Shown here: positions 42,939 to 52,153 of the stretch, in pieces
How positions within the stretch are numbered: position 1 is the first letter of the stretch
How the letters are laid out: each line of letters begins with the position of its first letter
Origin: Pseudomonadales bacterium
Lineage (GTDB): Bacteria > Pseudomonadota > Gammaproteobacteria > Pseudomonadales > Halieaceae
DNA: 64,000 nt
Direction: 5' to 3'
Assembly (NCBI GenBank): GCA_024234815.1
Contig: JACKNO010000004.1
Coordinates: forward strand, 496,001-560,000
Notes under the pieces: generated by a model
Database searches by the model: none
What the model saw: only the letters and a program-made list of their open reading frames with translations
What the model was told of the DNA's origin: nothing
Program-made: the position numbers and the translations under genes

Positions 42939-44937
42939 CCAGCAAATATCCCGCAATGCGCTGGTCTGGATCATTATCAGCATGTTCACGCTGGTCGCGC
43001 CCCATGCGGGAAGGATACCCGTGTGGGTTCTGGCCGTTTACATATTCGCCGCGATCTGGCGCATCATGGTTTTCCAGGGGCGCTGGTCATTTCCCGGGCG
43101 CTGGGTGAAAGCCGGCCTGATCGTCAGTGGTTTTGCCGGTATCTATTTCAGTTACGGTTCCCTGCTGGGCCTGGAACCCACAATCGCACTGCTGTTGACC
43201 GCATTTGCGCTCAAGCTGATGGAACTCAACCAGCGCAAGGATGGCTACGTTCTGCTTTTCCTCGCCTACTTTATCTGCATTACCGAGTTCCTGTTCAGCC
43301 AGGAGTTGCCGGTCGTAGTGTACTCAATGCTGAATGTGACCCTGGTGACCACCGCACTGATCGCTATGCATCGCCCGGGTGAGCACCAGTTCAATCGCAA
43401 GTCGATTCGCCTCGCGGCAGTCATGTTGCTGCAGGCGCTGCCGTTAATGGTTGTGCTGTTTTTCCTGTTTCCCCGTATTGGGCCGCTGTGGTCGGTGCCG
43501 TTAAAGAGCCATACGGCGAAAACAGGTGTGAGTGATTTTATGAAACCCGGGGATATCTCCCGACTGGGTAAATCGGATGAGGTGGCCTTCCGGGTACAGT
43601 TCGAGGGCGAAATACCTCCGCAATCGGAGTTGTACTGGCGCGGCCTGGTAATGAGCAAGCTCGAAGATGGCGCCTGGCGGAGCCTGCGCTACTATGACCT
43701 GCCGCCTGACCAGCGGCGGCCGCGCCCGGTTCAAACCGACGGCGATCCGCTGCTGTACCAGGTCATACTGGAGCCCACACAGCAACACTGGTTATACAGC
43801 CTGCGCTACGCCAGCTCGCCCTCACCGGGCGTGTTGGCCAGCGCGGATTATGTCCTGTTTTCCCCGGCGGAACTGGAAGACGAGCGGCTCTATAAGGTAC
43901 AGACCTGGCCGGGCGCGATACTCGAGCCGACGCTGAGTGACTGGCGCCGCGAGTTGGAACTGTCCCTGCCGTCGACGGAGAACCCGCGGACCCTCGCTCT
44001 CGCCAGACAACTGCGGGCGGAAGCGGAAGACCCACAGGCCTACGTCGACATGGTGCTGGCCAGGTTCACGCGCGAGCCGTTTACCTACAGCCTCAACCCC
44101 CGGCTACTGCCGGCTGAAAACGCCACAGATGCTTTCATGTTCGAGACCCTCACCGGTTTTTGCGAGCATTACGCCGCTGCGTTTGTGCTCATGATGCGTG
44201 CCGCCGGAGTACCCGCCAGGGTTGTGGCCGGATACCAGGGGGGGGAGGTCAATCCGGTGAACCGCACTGTTCTCGTTCATCAGTTTGACGCTCACGCCTG
44301 GGCGGAAGTGTGGCTGGAGGGCAGGGGCTGGGTGCGGGTGGACCCGACCGCGGCGGTATCGCCGGAACGGATCGAGTGGGGTCTGGAAAGGGCGCTGGCC
44401 ATGGAGGGGAGTTTCCTCCGGGAATCCCCCCTGTCGCTCATCCGCTACCGCAGCGTGGCGTGGGTCAATACCCTGCGCTTGCGCTACGACGCACTCACTT
44501 ACCGCTGGCAATTGTGGGTGATCGGTTTCGATCGCGACCAGCAGTTCCAGTTGCTCAACAGGGTCTTTGACGGGATCAGCGTACGCAAATTTGTGCTGGC
44601 GCTGATAGGCACCTGGATTCTGGTGTTGGTGCCGATTGCCTTCAGTCTGCTAAGGGGGCGGTCCCGTCCCGCCGAAAGCGAAATACAGCGCTGCTATCTG
44701 CTGTTCTGCGACAAACTCGCTCGCGCAGGTGTTATTCGTGCCCCGGGTGAAACCCCCGACCAGTTCAGCGCCAGGGCGGTACGCTCATTGCGTTCGTCCA
44801 GTGGACAGATTGAGCGCATCACCCGGCTTTACGGTGAACTTGCCTACCGCGGCACAAGTGAGCGGCGCGCCGGGGCGTCCGCGAGCCTGACTGAACTGCG
44901 TCGCCTGGTGCGCGGGTTTCATCCCGCGCAAGGCTGA
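42928..44937 (+). CDS. tgpA: TgpA-like membrane transglutaminase (DUF3488)
   Basis: The 669-residue protein has an N-terminal bundle of about five to six membrane spans (residues 10-170) and a periplasmic transglutaminase-like domain with a complete Cys-His-Asp triad: C412 (LTGFCEHYAAAFVLMMRAAG), H456 (FDAHAWAEVWLEG) and D472 (VDPTAAVSPERIEWG). A further span follows at about 550-570 and a C-terminal DUF4129-like tail. The Pseudomonas homologue TgpA is a cytoplasmic-membrane protein with periplasmic transglutaminase domain reported as essential. GTG start overlapping DUF58. Convergent with acnB, 24 bp apart. Confidence 0.93.
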   Translation: MKPDQQISRNALVWIIISMFTLVAPHAGRIPVWVLAVYIFAAIWRIMVFQGRWSFPGRWVKAGLIVSGFAGIYFSYGSLLGLEPTIALLLTAFALKLMELNQRKDGYVLLFLAYFICITEFLFSQELPVVVYSMLNVTLVTTALIAMHRPGEHQFNRKSIRLAAVMLLQALPLMVVLFFLFPRIGPLWSVPLKSHTAKTGVSDFMKPGDISRLGKSDEVAFRVQFEGEIPPQSELYWRGLVMSKLEDGAWRSLRYYDLPPDQRRPRPVQTDGDPLLYQVILEPTQQHWLYSLRYASSPSPGVLASADYVLFSPAELEDERLYKVQTWPGAILEPTLSDWRRELELSLPSTENPRTLALARQLRAEAEDPQAYVDMVLARFTREPFTYSLNPRLLPAENATDAFMFETLTGFCEHYAAAFVLMMRAAGVPARVVAGYQGGEVNPVNRTVLVHQFDAHAWAEVWLEGRGWVRVDPTAAVSPERIEWGLERALAMEGSFLRESPLSLIRYRSVAWVNTLRLRYDALTYRWQLWVIGFDRDQQFQLLNRVFDGISVRKFVLALIGTWILVLVPIAFSLLRGRSRPAESEIQRCYLLFCDKLARAGVIRAPGETPDQFSARAVRSLRSSSGQIERITRLYGELAYRGTSERRAGASASLTELRRLVRGFHPAQG

Positions 44938-44961
44938 GGTTTCAGCAGCTTGCGTCTACGT

Positions 44962-47577
44962 TCAGACGCGCATCTCCTGTATTTCCACCGCGGCTATGCG
45001 TTTGCCTTCCTCGGCGCTCTTCTGGAACTCCAATATCTGGTCGAAGTTCATATAGCGGTAGATTTCGTCTGACATCGAGTCCAGTTCGTTGGCGTACTTC
45101 AGGTACTCTTCCGGCGTCGGCAGTTTGCCGAGAATCGCGCCCACCGAGGCCAGCTCGGCGGATGTCAGGTAAACGTTGGCGCCATCGCCCAGGCGGTTGG
45201 GGAAGTTGCGTGTAGAAGTGGAAAGCACCGTCGAATTGGCCGCGACCCGCGCCTGGTTTCCCATGCACAGTGAGCAACCGGGCATTTCCGTGCGCGCGCC
45301 CGAGCGACCGAAAATACTGTAGTAACCCTCTTCCATCAACAGATGCTCGTCCATCCGCGTGGGGGGCACGATCCACATTCTGGTGGAAATGCCACCCTTG
45401 TGTCTCTCGAGCAGTTTTCCGGCCGCGCGGAAATGGCCGATGTTGGTCATGCAGCTGCCAATGAATACCTCGTCGACCTTGTCGCCGGCCACGGAGGACA
45501 ACAGGCGCGCATCGTCGGGGTCATTCGGGGCGCAGACGATGGGCTCTTTGACATCGGCCAGGTCGATCTCGATCACCGCGGTGTATTCCGCGTCCGCATC
45601 GGCCTTCATAAGGCTTGGGGCGGCGAGCCATTCTTCCATTTTGCCGGCGCGCCTTTCCAGGGTGCGGGCATCGCCATATCCCTCGGCAATCATCGAACGT
45701 AGCAGCACGATATTGGAGCGCAGGTATTGTGCAATCGTGTCTTCGTCGAGCGCGATGGTGCAGCCGGCGGCTGAGCGTTCGGCCGAGGCGTCGGACAATT
45801 CGAACGCCTGCTCAACGGTCAGGCCACTGAGTCCCTCGATTTCGAGAATCCGGCCGGAGAAAATGTTCTTCTTGCCTTTTTTCTCGACAGTCAGCAAACC
45901 CTGCTGGATGGCGTAATAGGGGATGGCGTGTACCAGGTCCCGCAGGGTGATGCCAGGCTGCATTTCGCCCTTGAAGCGCACCAGTACCGATTCCGGCATA
46001 TCCAGCGGCATTACACCTGTGGCGGCGGCAAAAGCCACGAGGCCGGAGCCTGCCGGGAAAGAAATACCCATTGGGAAGCGGGTATGGGAATCGCCGCCGG
46101 TGCCCACCGTGTCGGGCAGCAGCATGCGGTTGAGCCAGGAGTGGATGATGCCGTCGCCCGGTCGCAGCGAGACGCCGCCGCGAGTCATGATGAAGTCGGG
46201 CAGTGTGTGCTGGGTATCGATATCCACTGGTTTGGGGTAGGCAGCCGTGTGGCAGAAGGACTGCATGGTCAGGTCGGCCGAAAAGCCCAGGCAGGCGAGG
46301 TCTTTCAGCTCGTCGCGGGTCATCGGGCCGGTAGTATCCTGGGAGCCAACGGTGGTCATAACAGGCTCGCAATAGGTGCCCGGGCGAATGCCCTGGGTAC
46401 CACAGGCTTTGCCGACCATTTTCTGGGCCAGGGTAAAACCCTTGCCGGTATCTGTCGGTACCGCCGGTGTGCGAAACAGCTCGCTATCGCCCAGCCCCAG
46501 GGCTTGCCTGGCACGGGTGGTGAGGCCGCGGCCAATGATCAGGTTGATGCGTCCGCCGGCGCGCACTTCATCGAGCAATACCTCAGATTTTAGTTGGAAC
46601 TCGCTCAGAACTTCACCGGATTCAGACAGGATCTTGCCATCGTACGGACGCACTTCGATAACATCGCCCATACCAAGATTGTCAACCGGGGCCTCGAAAA
46701 CAAGGGCGCCGGCGTCTTCCATGGTGTTGTAAAAAATAGGGGCGACTTTGCCGCCTATGCAGATGCCGCCGCCTTTCTTGTTGGGTACGCCGGGAATGTC
46801 GTCACCGAAAAACCACAGTACGGAGTTGGTGGCGGACTTGCGCGAAGACCCGGTGCCTACCACATCGCCGACGAACGCGACCGGCAGGCCCTTGGCCTGG
46901 AGATCCGCTATCTGCTGCATGGGTCCGGTTACGCCGTGCTCCGCCGGCTCCAGGCCGTCGCGGGTCATCTTGTACATCGCCAGTGCGTGCAGGGGAATAT
47001 CTGGCCGCGACCAGGCATCGGGCGCGGGGGAGAGGTCATCTGTATTGGTTTCGCCGGTCACCTTGAACACGCTGAGCTTGATGGATTCCGCTACCGCGGG
47101 ACGCGAGGTAAACCATTCGCCATCAGCCCACGATTGCATCACGGCCTTTGCGTTTTCGTTACCCTTTTCGGCCAGCTCGACCACGTCGTGGAACGCTTCA
47201 AAGACCAGCAGCGTGTGCTTGAGCTCTTTCGCGGCCGCTGCGCCAAGCGCACCGTCCGGCAGCAGGGATACCAGGGTTTCTATGTTATAACCGCCATGCA
47301 TATTGCCGAGTAACTCGACCGCCTGGAGTTTGTCGATCAAGGGGCAATCCGTCTCCCCCTTGGCGATGGCCGACAGGAAGCCGGCCTTCACGTAGGCGGC
47401 CTCGTCCACGCCCGGCGGAACCCGGTTGCTGATCAGGTCCAGCAGGTATTCTCCCTCGCCGGCCGGCGGATTCTTCAGCAGCTCGACCAATTCAGCTACC
47501 TGTTCCGCGCTGAGCGGTTTCGGAGGGATATTCAGGCTGGCGCGTTCGGCCACATGTTCGCGGTATGCTTCAAGCAC
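44962..47577 (-). CDS. acnB: Aconitate hydratase B
   Basis: AcnB isomerises citrate and isocitrate in the TCA cycle and can act as 2-methylisocitrate dehydratase. The 871 residues begin with the AcnB-specific helical domain (MLEAYREHVAERASLNIPPK); [4Fe-4S] ligands are C709 (GSCMTNIGHF), C768 and C771 (PGCSLCMGNQARVA), with the 3-4 swivel domain first, the AcnB domain order. The start is a GTG with GAGGAG upstream. Only this aconitase is in the window, and no acnD/prpF neighbours, so a dedicated methylcitrate role is not supported. Confidence 0.98.
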   Translation of the reverse strand: MLEAYREHVAERASLNIPPKPLSAEQVAELVELLKNPPAGEGEYLLDLISNRVPPGVDEAAYVKAGFLSAIAKGETDCPLIDKLQAVELLGNMHGGYNIETLVSLLPDGALGAAAAKELKHTLLVFEAFHDVVELAEKGNENAKAVMQSWADGEWFTSRPAVAESIKLSVFKVTGETNTDDLSPAPDAWSRPDIPLHALAMYKMTRDGLEPAEHGVTGPMQQIADLQAKGLPVAFVGDVVGTGSSRKSATNSVLWFFGDDIPGVPNKKGGGICIGGKVAPIFYNTMEDAGALVFEAPVDNLGMGDVIEVRPYDGKILSESGEVLSEFQLKSEVLLDEVRAGGRINLIIGRGLTTRARQALGLGDSELFRTPAVPTDTGKGFTLAQKMVGKACGTQGIRPGTYCEPVMTTVGSQDTTGPMTRDELKDLACLGFSADLTMQSFCHTAAYPKPVDIDTQHTLPDFIMTRGGVSLRPGDGIIHSWLNRMLLPDTVGTGGDSHTRFPMGISFPAGSGLVAFAAATGVMPLDMPESVLVRFKGEMQPGITLRDLVHAIPYYAIQQGLLTVEKKGKKNIFSGRILEIEGLSGLTVEQAFELSDASAERSAAGCTIALDEDTIAQYLRSNIVLLRSMIAEGYGDARTLERRAGKMEEWLAAPSLMKADADAEYTAVIEIDLADVKEPIVCAPNDPDDARLLSSVAGDKVDEVFIGSCMTNIGHFRAAGKLLERHKGGISTRMWIVPPTRMDEHLLMEEGYYSIFGRSGARTEMPGCSLCMGNQARVAANSTVLSTSTRNFPNRLGDGANVYLTSAELASVGAILGKLPTPEEYLKYANELDSMSDEIYRYMNFDQILEFQKSAEEGKRIAAVEIQEMRV

Positions 47578-47660
47578 GGTAGAGCTCCTCTGCGTTGGCT
47601 GGATCGACCCGCGGCGGGGTGCGTCGGGGCGATAGCGGTATGCTGCGTAATGGGAGCGAG

Positions 47661-47689
47661 AGTATAGCCCACGCGACGATTAAGATAAA
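47661..47689 (-). promoter_or_regulatory. Possible acnB promoter
   Basis: On the minus strand TATACT (47661-47666 on plus, 5 of 6 to consensus) is preceded 17 bp upstream by TTTATC (47684-47689). The -35 match is poor (3 of 6). The surrounding 197-bp gap is AT-rich. Confidence 0.4.
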
Positions 47690-47774
47690 TTAATCAAGCG
47701 CTTATATCGTGCATTCACAGGGGTGATAACGTACACTTCCGGCGTCTGGCCCGCTGCGAAAAACCCCTCGAACA

Positions 47775-48245
47775 ATGCTTAAACGCCCCGTTAAAACGCC
47801 CTGTATTGGTGTGTGCTCGACCGGCATCGGCGACGCGGTCTGCCGCGGTTGCAAGCGCTTCGCCCATGAGGTTATCGACTGGAACGCCTATACCCCAGAG
47901 CAGAAAGAGGTTGTGGACCGGCGCCTGGGGGACTTCCTGTCACAATGCGTGCGTAACAAGCTGCGGGTGACCGACAGGTCGCTGTTGCAGTGGCAATTGC
48001 AAGTGCAGCAGTTGAGTTACACGGAACACCACGACGAGTACTGCTGGGTCTATAGTTTGATCAAGGCCGGCGCCACCCAGATATTGCGCACCGAAGACTA
48101 CGGTTTTGAGGTGGATATTGCCTTCCGGGGCCTGCCCCTGGCGCAACTGCGGGAGCTTATCGACCGGGAATTCTACGTCTTGTCCGAGGCGCATTACGAG
48201 CGCTACATGCTGGCGCCTGACCTGTTCGCGAGGGAGGGCGAATGA
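47775..48245 (+). CDS. DUF1289 protein with a long C-terminal extension
   Basis: The 156-residue product starts with a DUF1289 domain, recognisable by four cysteines (TPCIGVCSTGIGDAVCRGCK) and the RFAHEVIDW helix; the Cys set probably holds zinc or an FeS centre. Classical DUF1289 proteins are only 55-80 residues long, but here about 90 further residues follow (starting SLLQWQLQVQQLSYTEHHDE). Function unknown. It overlaps miaE by 4 bp, so a link to tRNA modification is plausible. Confidence 0.86.
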   Translation: MLKRPVKTPCIGVCSTGIGDAVCRGCKRFAHEVIDWNAYTPEQKEVVDRRLGDFLSQCVRNKLRVTDRSLLQWQLQVQQLSYTEHHDEYCWVYSLIKAGATQILRTEDYGFEVDIAFRGLPLAQLRELIDREFYVLSEAHYERYMLAPDLFAREGE

Positions 48246-48862
48246 CCCCTGTTACCGATATAGCCCCCATTACCGCGTTTCTGTACTGTCCCACGCCGCG
48301 GGCCTGGATTGACTGGGCACTGGCCAATCCCGGGATATTGTTGGTGGACCACGCCAACTGCGAAAAAAAAGCCGCCTCCACCGCGCTCAACCTGATGTAC
48401 CGCTATGTGGGACACCACCGCCTGCTGACCCGCTTGTCGCGCCTGGCGCGGGAAGAGTTGCGCCATTTCGAACAGGTGATCGCACTGATGAAGGCGCGGG
48501 GTATCGAATACCCCCAGATGACCGCCTCGCGCTACGCCGGCGAACTGCACCGGCTGGTGCGCACCCACGAGCCGGCCCGGCTGGTGGACACCCTGCTGGT
48601 AGGGGCGATTATCGAGGCCCGTTCCTGCGAGCGCTTTGCCGCGCTGGTGCCTGAACTCGACCAGCAACTGGCCGGGTTTTACGCCTCCCTGTTGAAATCC
48701 GAATCCCGGCACTTTCTGGACTACCTCAAGCTGGCACAGGAGTTGGGTTCGGTGACCGAGGTGGAGCAGCGACTGCCCCTGCTGTTACAGCGGGAGCGGG
48801 AACTGATCGAGTCGCAGGATGCCGAGTTCCGTTTTCACAGTGGCGTTCCCGAGGCAGGTTGA
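48242..48862 (+). CDS. miaE: tRNA 2-methylthio-N6-isopentenyladenosine hydroxylase
   Basis: MiaE hydroxylates ms2i6A37 of tRNA with a non-heme diiron site inside a ferritin-like four-helix bundle. Carboxylate/His ligands are visible in DHANCEKKAASTALNLM, SRLAREELRHFEQVI, GAIIEARSCERFAALVP and LLKSESRHFLDYLKLA. At 206 residues it is the shorter Pseudomonas-type form. GAGGGAGG precedes the ATG and the start overlaps the DUF1289 stop (ATGA). Confidence 0.93.
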   Translation: MTPVTDIAPITAFLYCPTPRAWIDWALANPGILLVDHANCEKKAASTALNLMYRYVGHHRLLTRLSRLAREELRHFEQVIALMKARGIEYPQMTASRYAGELHRLVRTHEPARLVDTLLVGAIIEARSCERFAALVPELDQQLAGFYASLLKSESRHFLDYLKLAQELGSVTEVEQRLPLLLQRERELIESQDAEFRFHSGVPEAG

Positions 48863-49041
48863 CCGGGAATCTCACGGGGTACGCTGCGGATACCTTGCTC
48901 CGCGAGCAACTGGCCCCGGCGCCGGTGTGAACGGGAGTGCAGGGTGCTATGCGTATCCACCTGCTGCCTGTGTTGGCTCTTTTCAGCTGGGGGATCCGGC
49001 TTGGCCAATGGTAATGTTCTGCTTTTATTTAGATACTTAAC

Positions 49042-49758
49042 TTATTGAATAATATCGAAATACTTTAGACGGATATCATTCGGTTCAGCCTCAATGAACC
49101 AGGCTTGCCGCTCCCAGGCCCCCAAAACCCAGCGTGTGCCGGAGTCGCAGTTGTGCCTGGCGGGGCGATGCGTGTGGCCGTGGATCAGTTGGCGCACACC
49201 ATGAGCCTGCATCGTGTGTTCCACTTCGGCTGGGGTCACGTCCATGATGTCGGCGCTTTTCAAGCTGTTCGCCTCGCGGCTCATCGCGCGCAGACCCGCG
49301 GCCAGGGCGCGCCGCTCGACCAGTGGTTGGGCCAGCAGCCCGGCCTGCCAGGCCGGGTCCCGGGCAGTTCGGCGAAAGCGCTGGTACTCGGCGTCGGCGG
49401 TACAGAGGCTGTCACCGTGCAGCAGGAGCGTGGGCTCACCGTAGAGATCGATAACGCGCGGGTCAGCTAGCAAGGTGGCGCCAACGGCGTCGCAGAAACG
49501 TTCCCCGAGGAGAAAATCCCGATTGCCCTGCATGACGAAAAGCTCAGTACCGGCTGCGCTATAGGCGCGCAACAGAGCGGTGGTTTCGGTGGCGATCGCT
49601 GAGTCGTCGTCATCGCCGGGCCAGGCCTCGAACAGGTCACCGAGAATGTAAAGCCGCGCGCAGTCGGTATGGGAGGAGAGAAACTCCGCCAGGGCCCGCG
49701 TTACCGCCGGCCGGGCGGGGTCGAGGTGTAAATCCGAGATAAAGCAGGTGCTGGACAC
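49042..49758 (-). CDS. lpxH: UDP-2,3-diacylglucosamine hydrolase
   Basis: LpxH cleaves UDP-2,3-diacylglucosamine to lipid X in lipid A synthesis; it is a peripheral membrane metallophosphoesterase. The 238 residues contain the metal-binding motifs ISDLHLDPARP, ILGDLFEAWPGDDD, QGNRDFLLGERF, LLHGDSLCT and HGHTHRPARHNC. GTG start (49758). It follows ppiB on the same strand with a 23-bp gap, the ppiB-lpxH order shared with E. coli and pseudomonads. The 179 bp between its end and miaE hold no gene I can support. Confidence 0.95.
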   Translation of the reverse strand: MSSTCFISDLHLDPARPAVTRALAEFLSSHTDCARLYILGDLFEAWPGDDDDSAIATETTALLRAYSAAGTELFVMQGNRDFLLGERFCDAVGATLLADPRVIDLYGEPTLLLHGDSLCTADAEYQRFRRTARDPAWQAGLLAQPLVERRALAAGLRAMSREANSLKSADIMDVTPAEVEHTMQAHGVRQLIHGHTHRPARHNCDSGTRWVLGAWERQAWFIEAEPNDIRLKYFDIIQ

Positions 49759-49781
49759 GCTGCCCGTCCCGGTGGTCCGCT

Positions 49782-50279
49782 CTAGTCTTCGATGACTTCG
49801 ATCGTTTCAATGATCACCGTGTCGGTGGGCACATCCTGGTGTCCGCCGCGGCTGCCGGTAGGGACGTTGCGGATTTTTTCCAGCACGTCCTCGCCTTCAA
49901 CCATTTTGCCAAACACGGCGTAACCCCAGCCCTGCATATTTTTGCCGCTGTGATTGAGGAAATCGTTGTCCTTCACGTTGATAAAAAACTGGGCCGTGGC
50001 GGAGTGGGGCTCCGTGGTGCGAGCCATGGCAATTGTTCCGAAGTCATTTTTCAGGCCGTTGTCTGCTTCATTTTCGATGGGCTTGCCGACGGCTTTTTGT
50101 TCCATGTCGGTATCGAATCCGCCGCCCTGGATCATGAAATTATTGATCACGCGGTGAAATATGGTGCCATCGTAGAAGCCGGAGCGGGCGTATTCGAGGA
50201 AGTTGGCCACAGTGACCGGGGCTTTCTCGGCGTCAAGTTCCAGTTTTATGTCGCCGAAGGTGGTGCGAATAATGACCAT
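49782..50279 (-). CDS. ppiB: Peptidyl-prolyl cis-trans isomerase B (cyclophilin type)
   Basis: The 165-residue cytoplasmic cyclophilin catalyses proline isomerisation. The ATG at 50279 follows CAGGGAAACAGC and begins MVIIRTTFGDIKLELD; nine upstream in-frame residues are not likely to be translated. Typical motifs: GTIFHRVINNFMIQGGGFD, SATAQFFINVKDNDFLNH and GYAVFGKMVEGEDVLEKIR. No signal peptide, so the cytoplasmic PpiB rather than the periplasmic PpiA. lpxH follows. Confidence 0.95.
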   Translation of the reverse strand: MVIIRTTFGDIKLELDAEKAPVTVANFLEYARSGFYDGTIFHRVINNFMIQGGGFDTDMEQKAVGKPIENEADNGLKNDFGTIAMARTTEPHSATAQFFINVKDNDFLNHSGKNMQGWGYAVFGKMVEGEDVLEKIRNVPTGSRGGHQDVPTDTVIIETIEVIED

Positions 50280-50435
50280 GCTGTTTCCCTGCTGGTGAAA
50301 GTTCAAAGCCGGGCAATGATACGGGCTTTTGGCGGGCAGGAAAACACCAGCGGCCGAAGTTGGGGTGATTTTCCAGCCAAAGCCCTGTGCGAGGCGCGGT
50401 ATCGCTGGTTGTGGTGGTGTGCCTGCGGATGCGGC

Positions 50436-50441
50436 TATAAT
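50436..50441 (+). promoter_or_regulatory. Likely -10 element for glnS
   Basis: A perfect TATAAT 36-41 bp before the glnS ATG. The upstream sequence lacks a clear -35 box at 16-18 bp, so the pair is incomplete. Confidence 0.45.
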
Positions 50442-50476
50442 ACGCGCCCTTTTTATACCGTAGTTGTGTAGATTTT

Positions 50477-52153
50477 ATGGAAAAAACCTCCGCCAGCAAT
50501 TTTCTGGAGACGATTGTCGCCGATGACCTGGCCGCGGGCAGGGTGGAGACCGTGGTTACCCGGTTCCCCCCGGAACCCAATGGCTACCTCCACATCGGCC
50601 ATGCCAAGTCCATCTGTGTCAATTTTGGCCTCGCGGAAACCTTCGGCGGGCGCTGTAATCTTCGTTTTGATGACACCAACCCCGAAAAAGAAAGCCAGGA
50701 GTACATCGACTCGATACAGGCCGATGTGCGCTGGCTGGGCTTTCGCTGGGACGGCGAAGTACGTTTCGCTTCCGCCTATTTCCAGCAGCTTTACGACTGG
50801 GCCGTGTACCTGGTTGAACAGGGGCATGCCTATGTCTGCGACCTGAATGCGCAGCAAGCCCGGGAGTATCGCGGCACACTCACGGAAGCTGGCAAAAACA
50901 GCCCTTATCGCGATCGCAGCGTGGCCGAGAACCTGGATCTGCTGGCGCGGATGAAGGCGGGTGAGTTCGCCGAGGGCGAGAAGGTGTTGCGGGCGCGGAT
51001 CGATATGGCCTCGCCCAATATGAATATGCGTGACCCCATCCTGTATCGTATCCGCAAAGTGGCGCATCATCAGACCGGTACCGACTGGGTGATCTATCCC
51101 ACCTATGACTTCGCCCACGGTCAGGAAGACGCCATCGAGGGCGTCACTCATTCTGTCTGCACCCTGGAGTTTGAAGACCATCGCCCCCTGTACGACTGGT
51201 TTATAGAGCACCTGCCAATCGCGGCGCGCCCGCGGCAATATGAATTCGGGCGCCTGAACCCCAGCTACACCGTGACCAGCAAGCGCAAGCTGAAGCAACT
51301 GGTGGACGACGCCGTTGTCAGTGGCTGGGACGACCCGCGCATGCCCACAGTGGCGGGCATGCGCCGGCGGGGCTATACACCCGCCGCGATACGCAAATTC
51401 TGCCAGATGATCGGCACCACACGCAGCGATGGGGTGGTGGATGTCGCCATGCTTGAATTCGCGATCCGGGAGGATTTGAACGAAAACGCCCCCAGGGCAA
51501 TGTGCGTACTGAATCCGCTCAAGGTTGTACTGACCAATTATCCCGACAGCCAGGTGGAGGACCTTGTCGCCGCCCGCCACCCTTCGCGGCCGGATCTCGG
51601 CGAGCGCGTGCTGCCGTTCACACGCGAACTGTACATAGATGCGGATGATTTTCGCGAAGAGGCGAACAAGAAATACAAGCGCCTGGTGCTCGGCAAGCGG
51701 GTGCGGTTGCGCAATGCCTACGTCATCGAGGCCCACGAGGCCGTCAAGGACTCCGCCGGCAAAGTGGTGGAAGTTCACGCCAGTATCATCCCCGATACGA
51801 TTGGCAATGACCCGGCGGACGGGGTCAAGCCAAAAGGCGTGATCCAGTGGGTGTCCGCCTCCAGGGGCAGGCAGGCCACGGTCAGGCTTTACGACCGCCT
51901 GTTTGACCACGAGGCGCCGGACAAGGGCGACCGCGATTTCCTGCAGCATGTCAATCCTGATTCGTTACGGGTGGTGGAGCGGGCATGGATCGAGCCATCA
52001 CTCGTGCAGGCCCTGCCCGAGCAGGGCTTCCAGTTCGAGCGCGAAGGCTACTTTGTGGCGGATCGGTATGACCACAGTGAAGAGTCGCCGGTTTTCAACC
52101 GGACTATCGGCTTGCGGGACAGTTGGGCGGAGCAGGGGGGAGAAGGACAATGA
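50477..52153 (+). CDS. glnS: Glutaminyl-tRNA synthetase
   Basis: GlnRS charges tRNA-Gln. The 558-residue class I enzyme has the HIGH motif in FPPEPNGYLHIGHAKSI, and the KMSKS-type loop as TVTSKRKL in place of the E. coli VMSKRKL form; the C-terminal anticodon-binding beta barrels follow. Length matches E. coli (554). It overlaps cysS by 4 bp, so these two synthetases are coupled. Divergent from ppiB-lpxH across 197 bp, a gene order also found in Pseudomonas. Confidence 0.98.
   Translation: MEKTSASNFLETIVADDLAAGRVETVVTRFPPEPNGYLHIGHAKSICVNFGLAETFGGRCNLRFDDTNPEKESQEYIDSIQADVRWLGFRWDGEVRFASAYFQQLYDWAVYLVEQGHAYVCDLNAQQAREYRGTLTEAGKNSPYRDRSVAENLDLLARMKAGEFAEGEKVLRARIDMASPNMNMRDPILYRIRKVAHHQTGTDWVIYPTYDFAHGQEDAIEGVTHSVCTLEFEDHRPLYDWFIEHLPIAARPRQYEFGRLNPSYTVTSKRKLKQLVDDAVVSGWDDPRMPTVAGMRRRGYTPAAIRKFCQMIGTTRSDGVVDVAMLEFAIREDLNENAPRAMCVLNPLKVVLTNYPDSQVEDLVAARHPSRPDLGERVLPFTRELYIDADDFREEANKKYKRLVLGKRVRLRNAYVIEAHEAVKDSAGKVVEVHASIIPDTIGNDPADGVKPKGVIQWVSASRGRQATVRLYDRLFDHEAPDKGDRDFLQHVNPDSLRVVERAWIEPSLVQALPEQGFQFEREGYFVADRYDHSEESPVFNRTIGLRDSWAEQGGEGQ

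Noticed and set aside
48969..49034. Tiny ORF MRIHLLPVLALFSWGIRLGQW between miaE and lpxH
   Set aside because: It has a passable ribosome site, but only 21 residues, no neighbour context and no way to support it from sequence.
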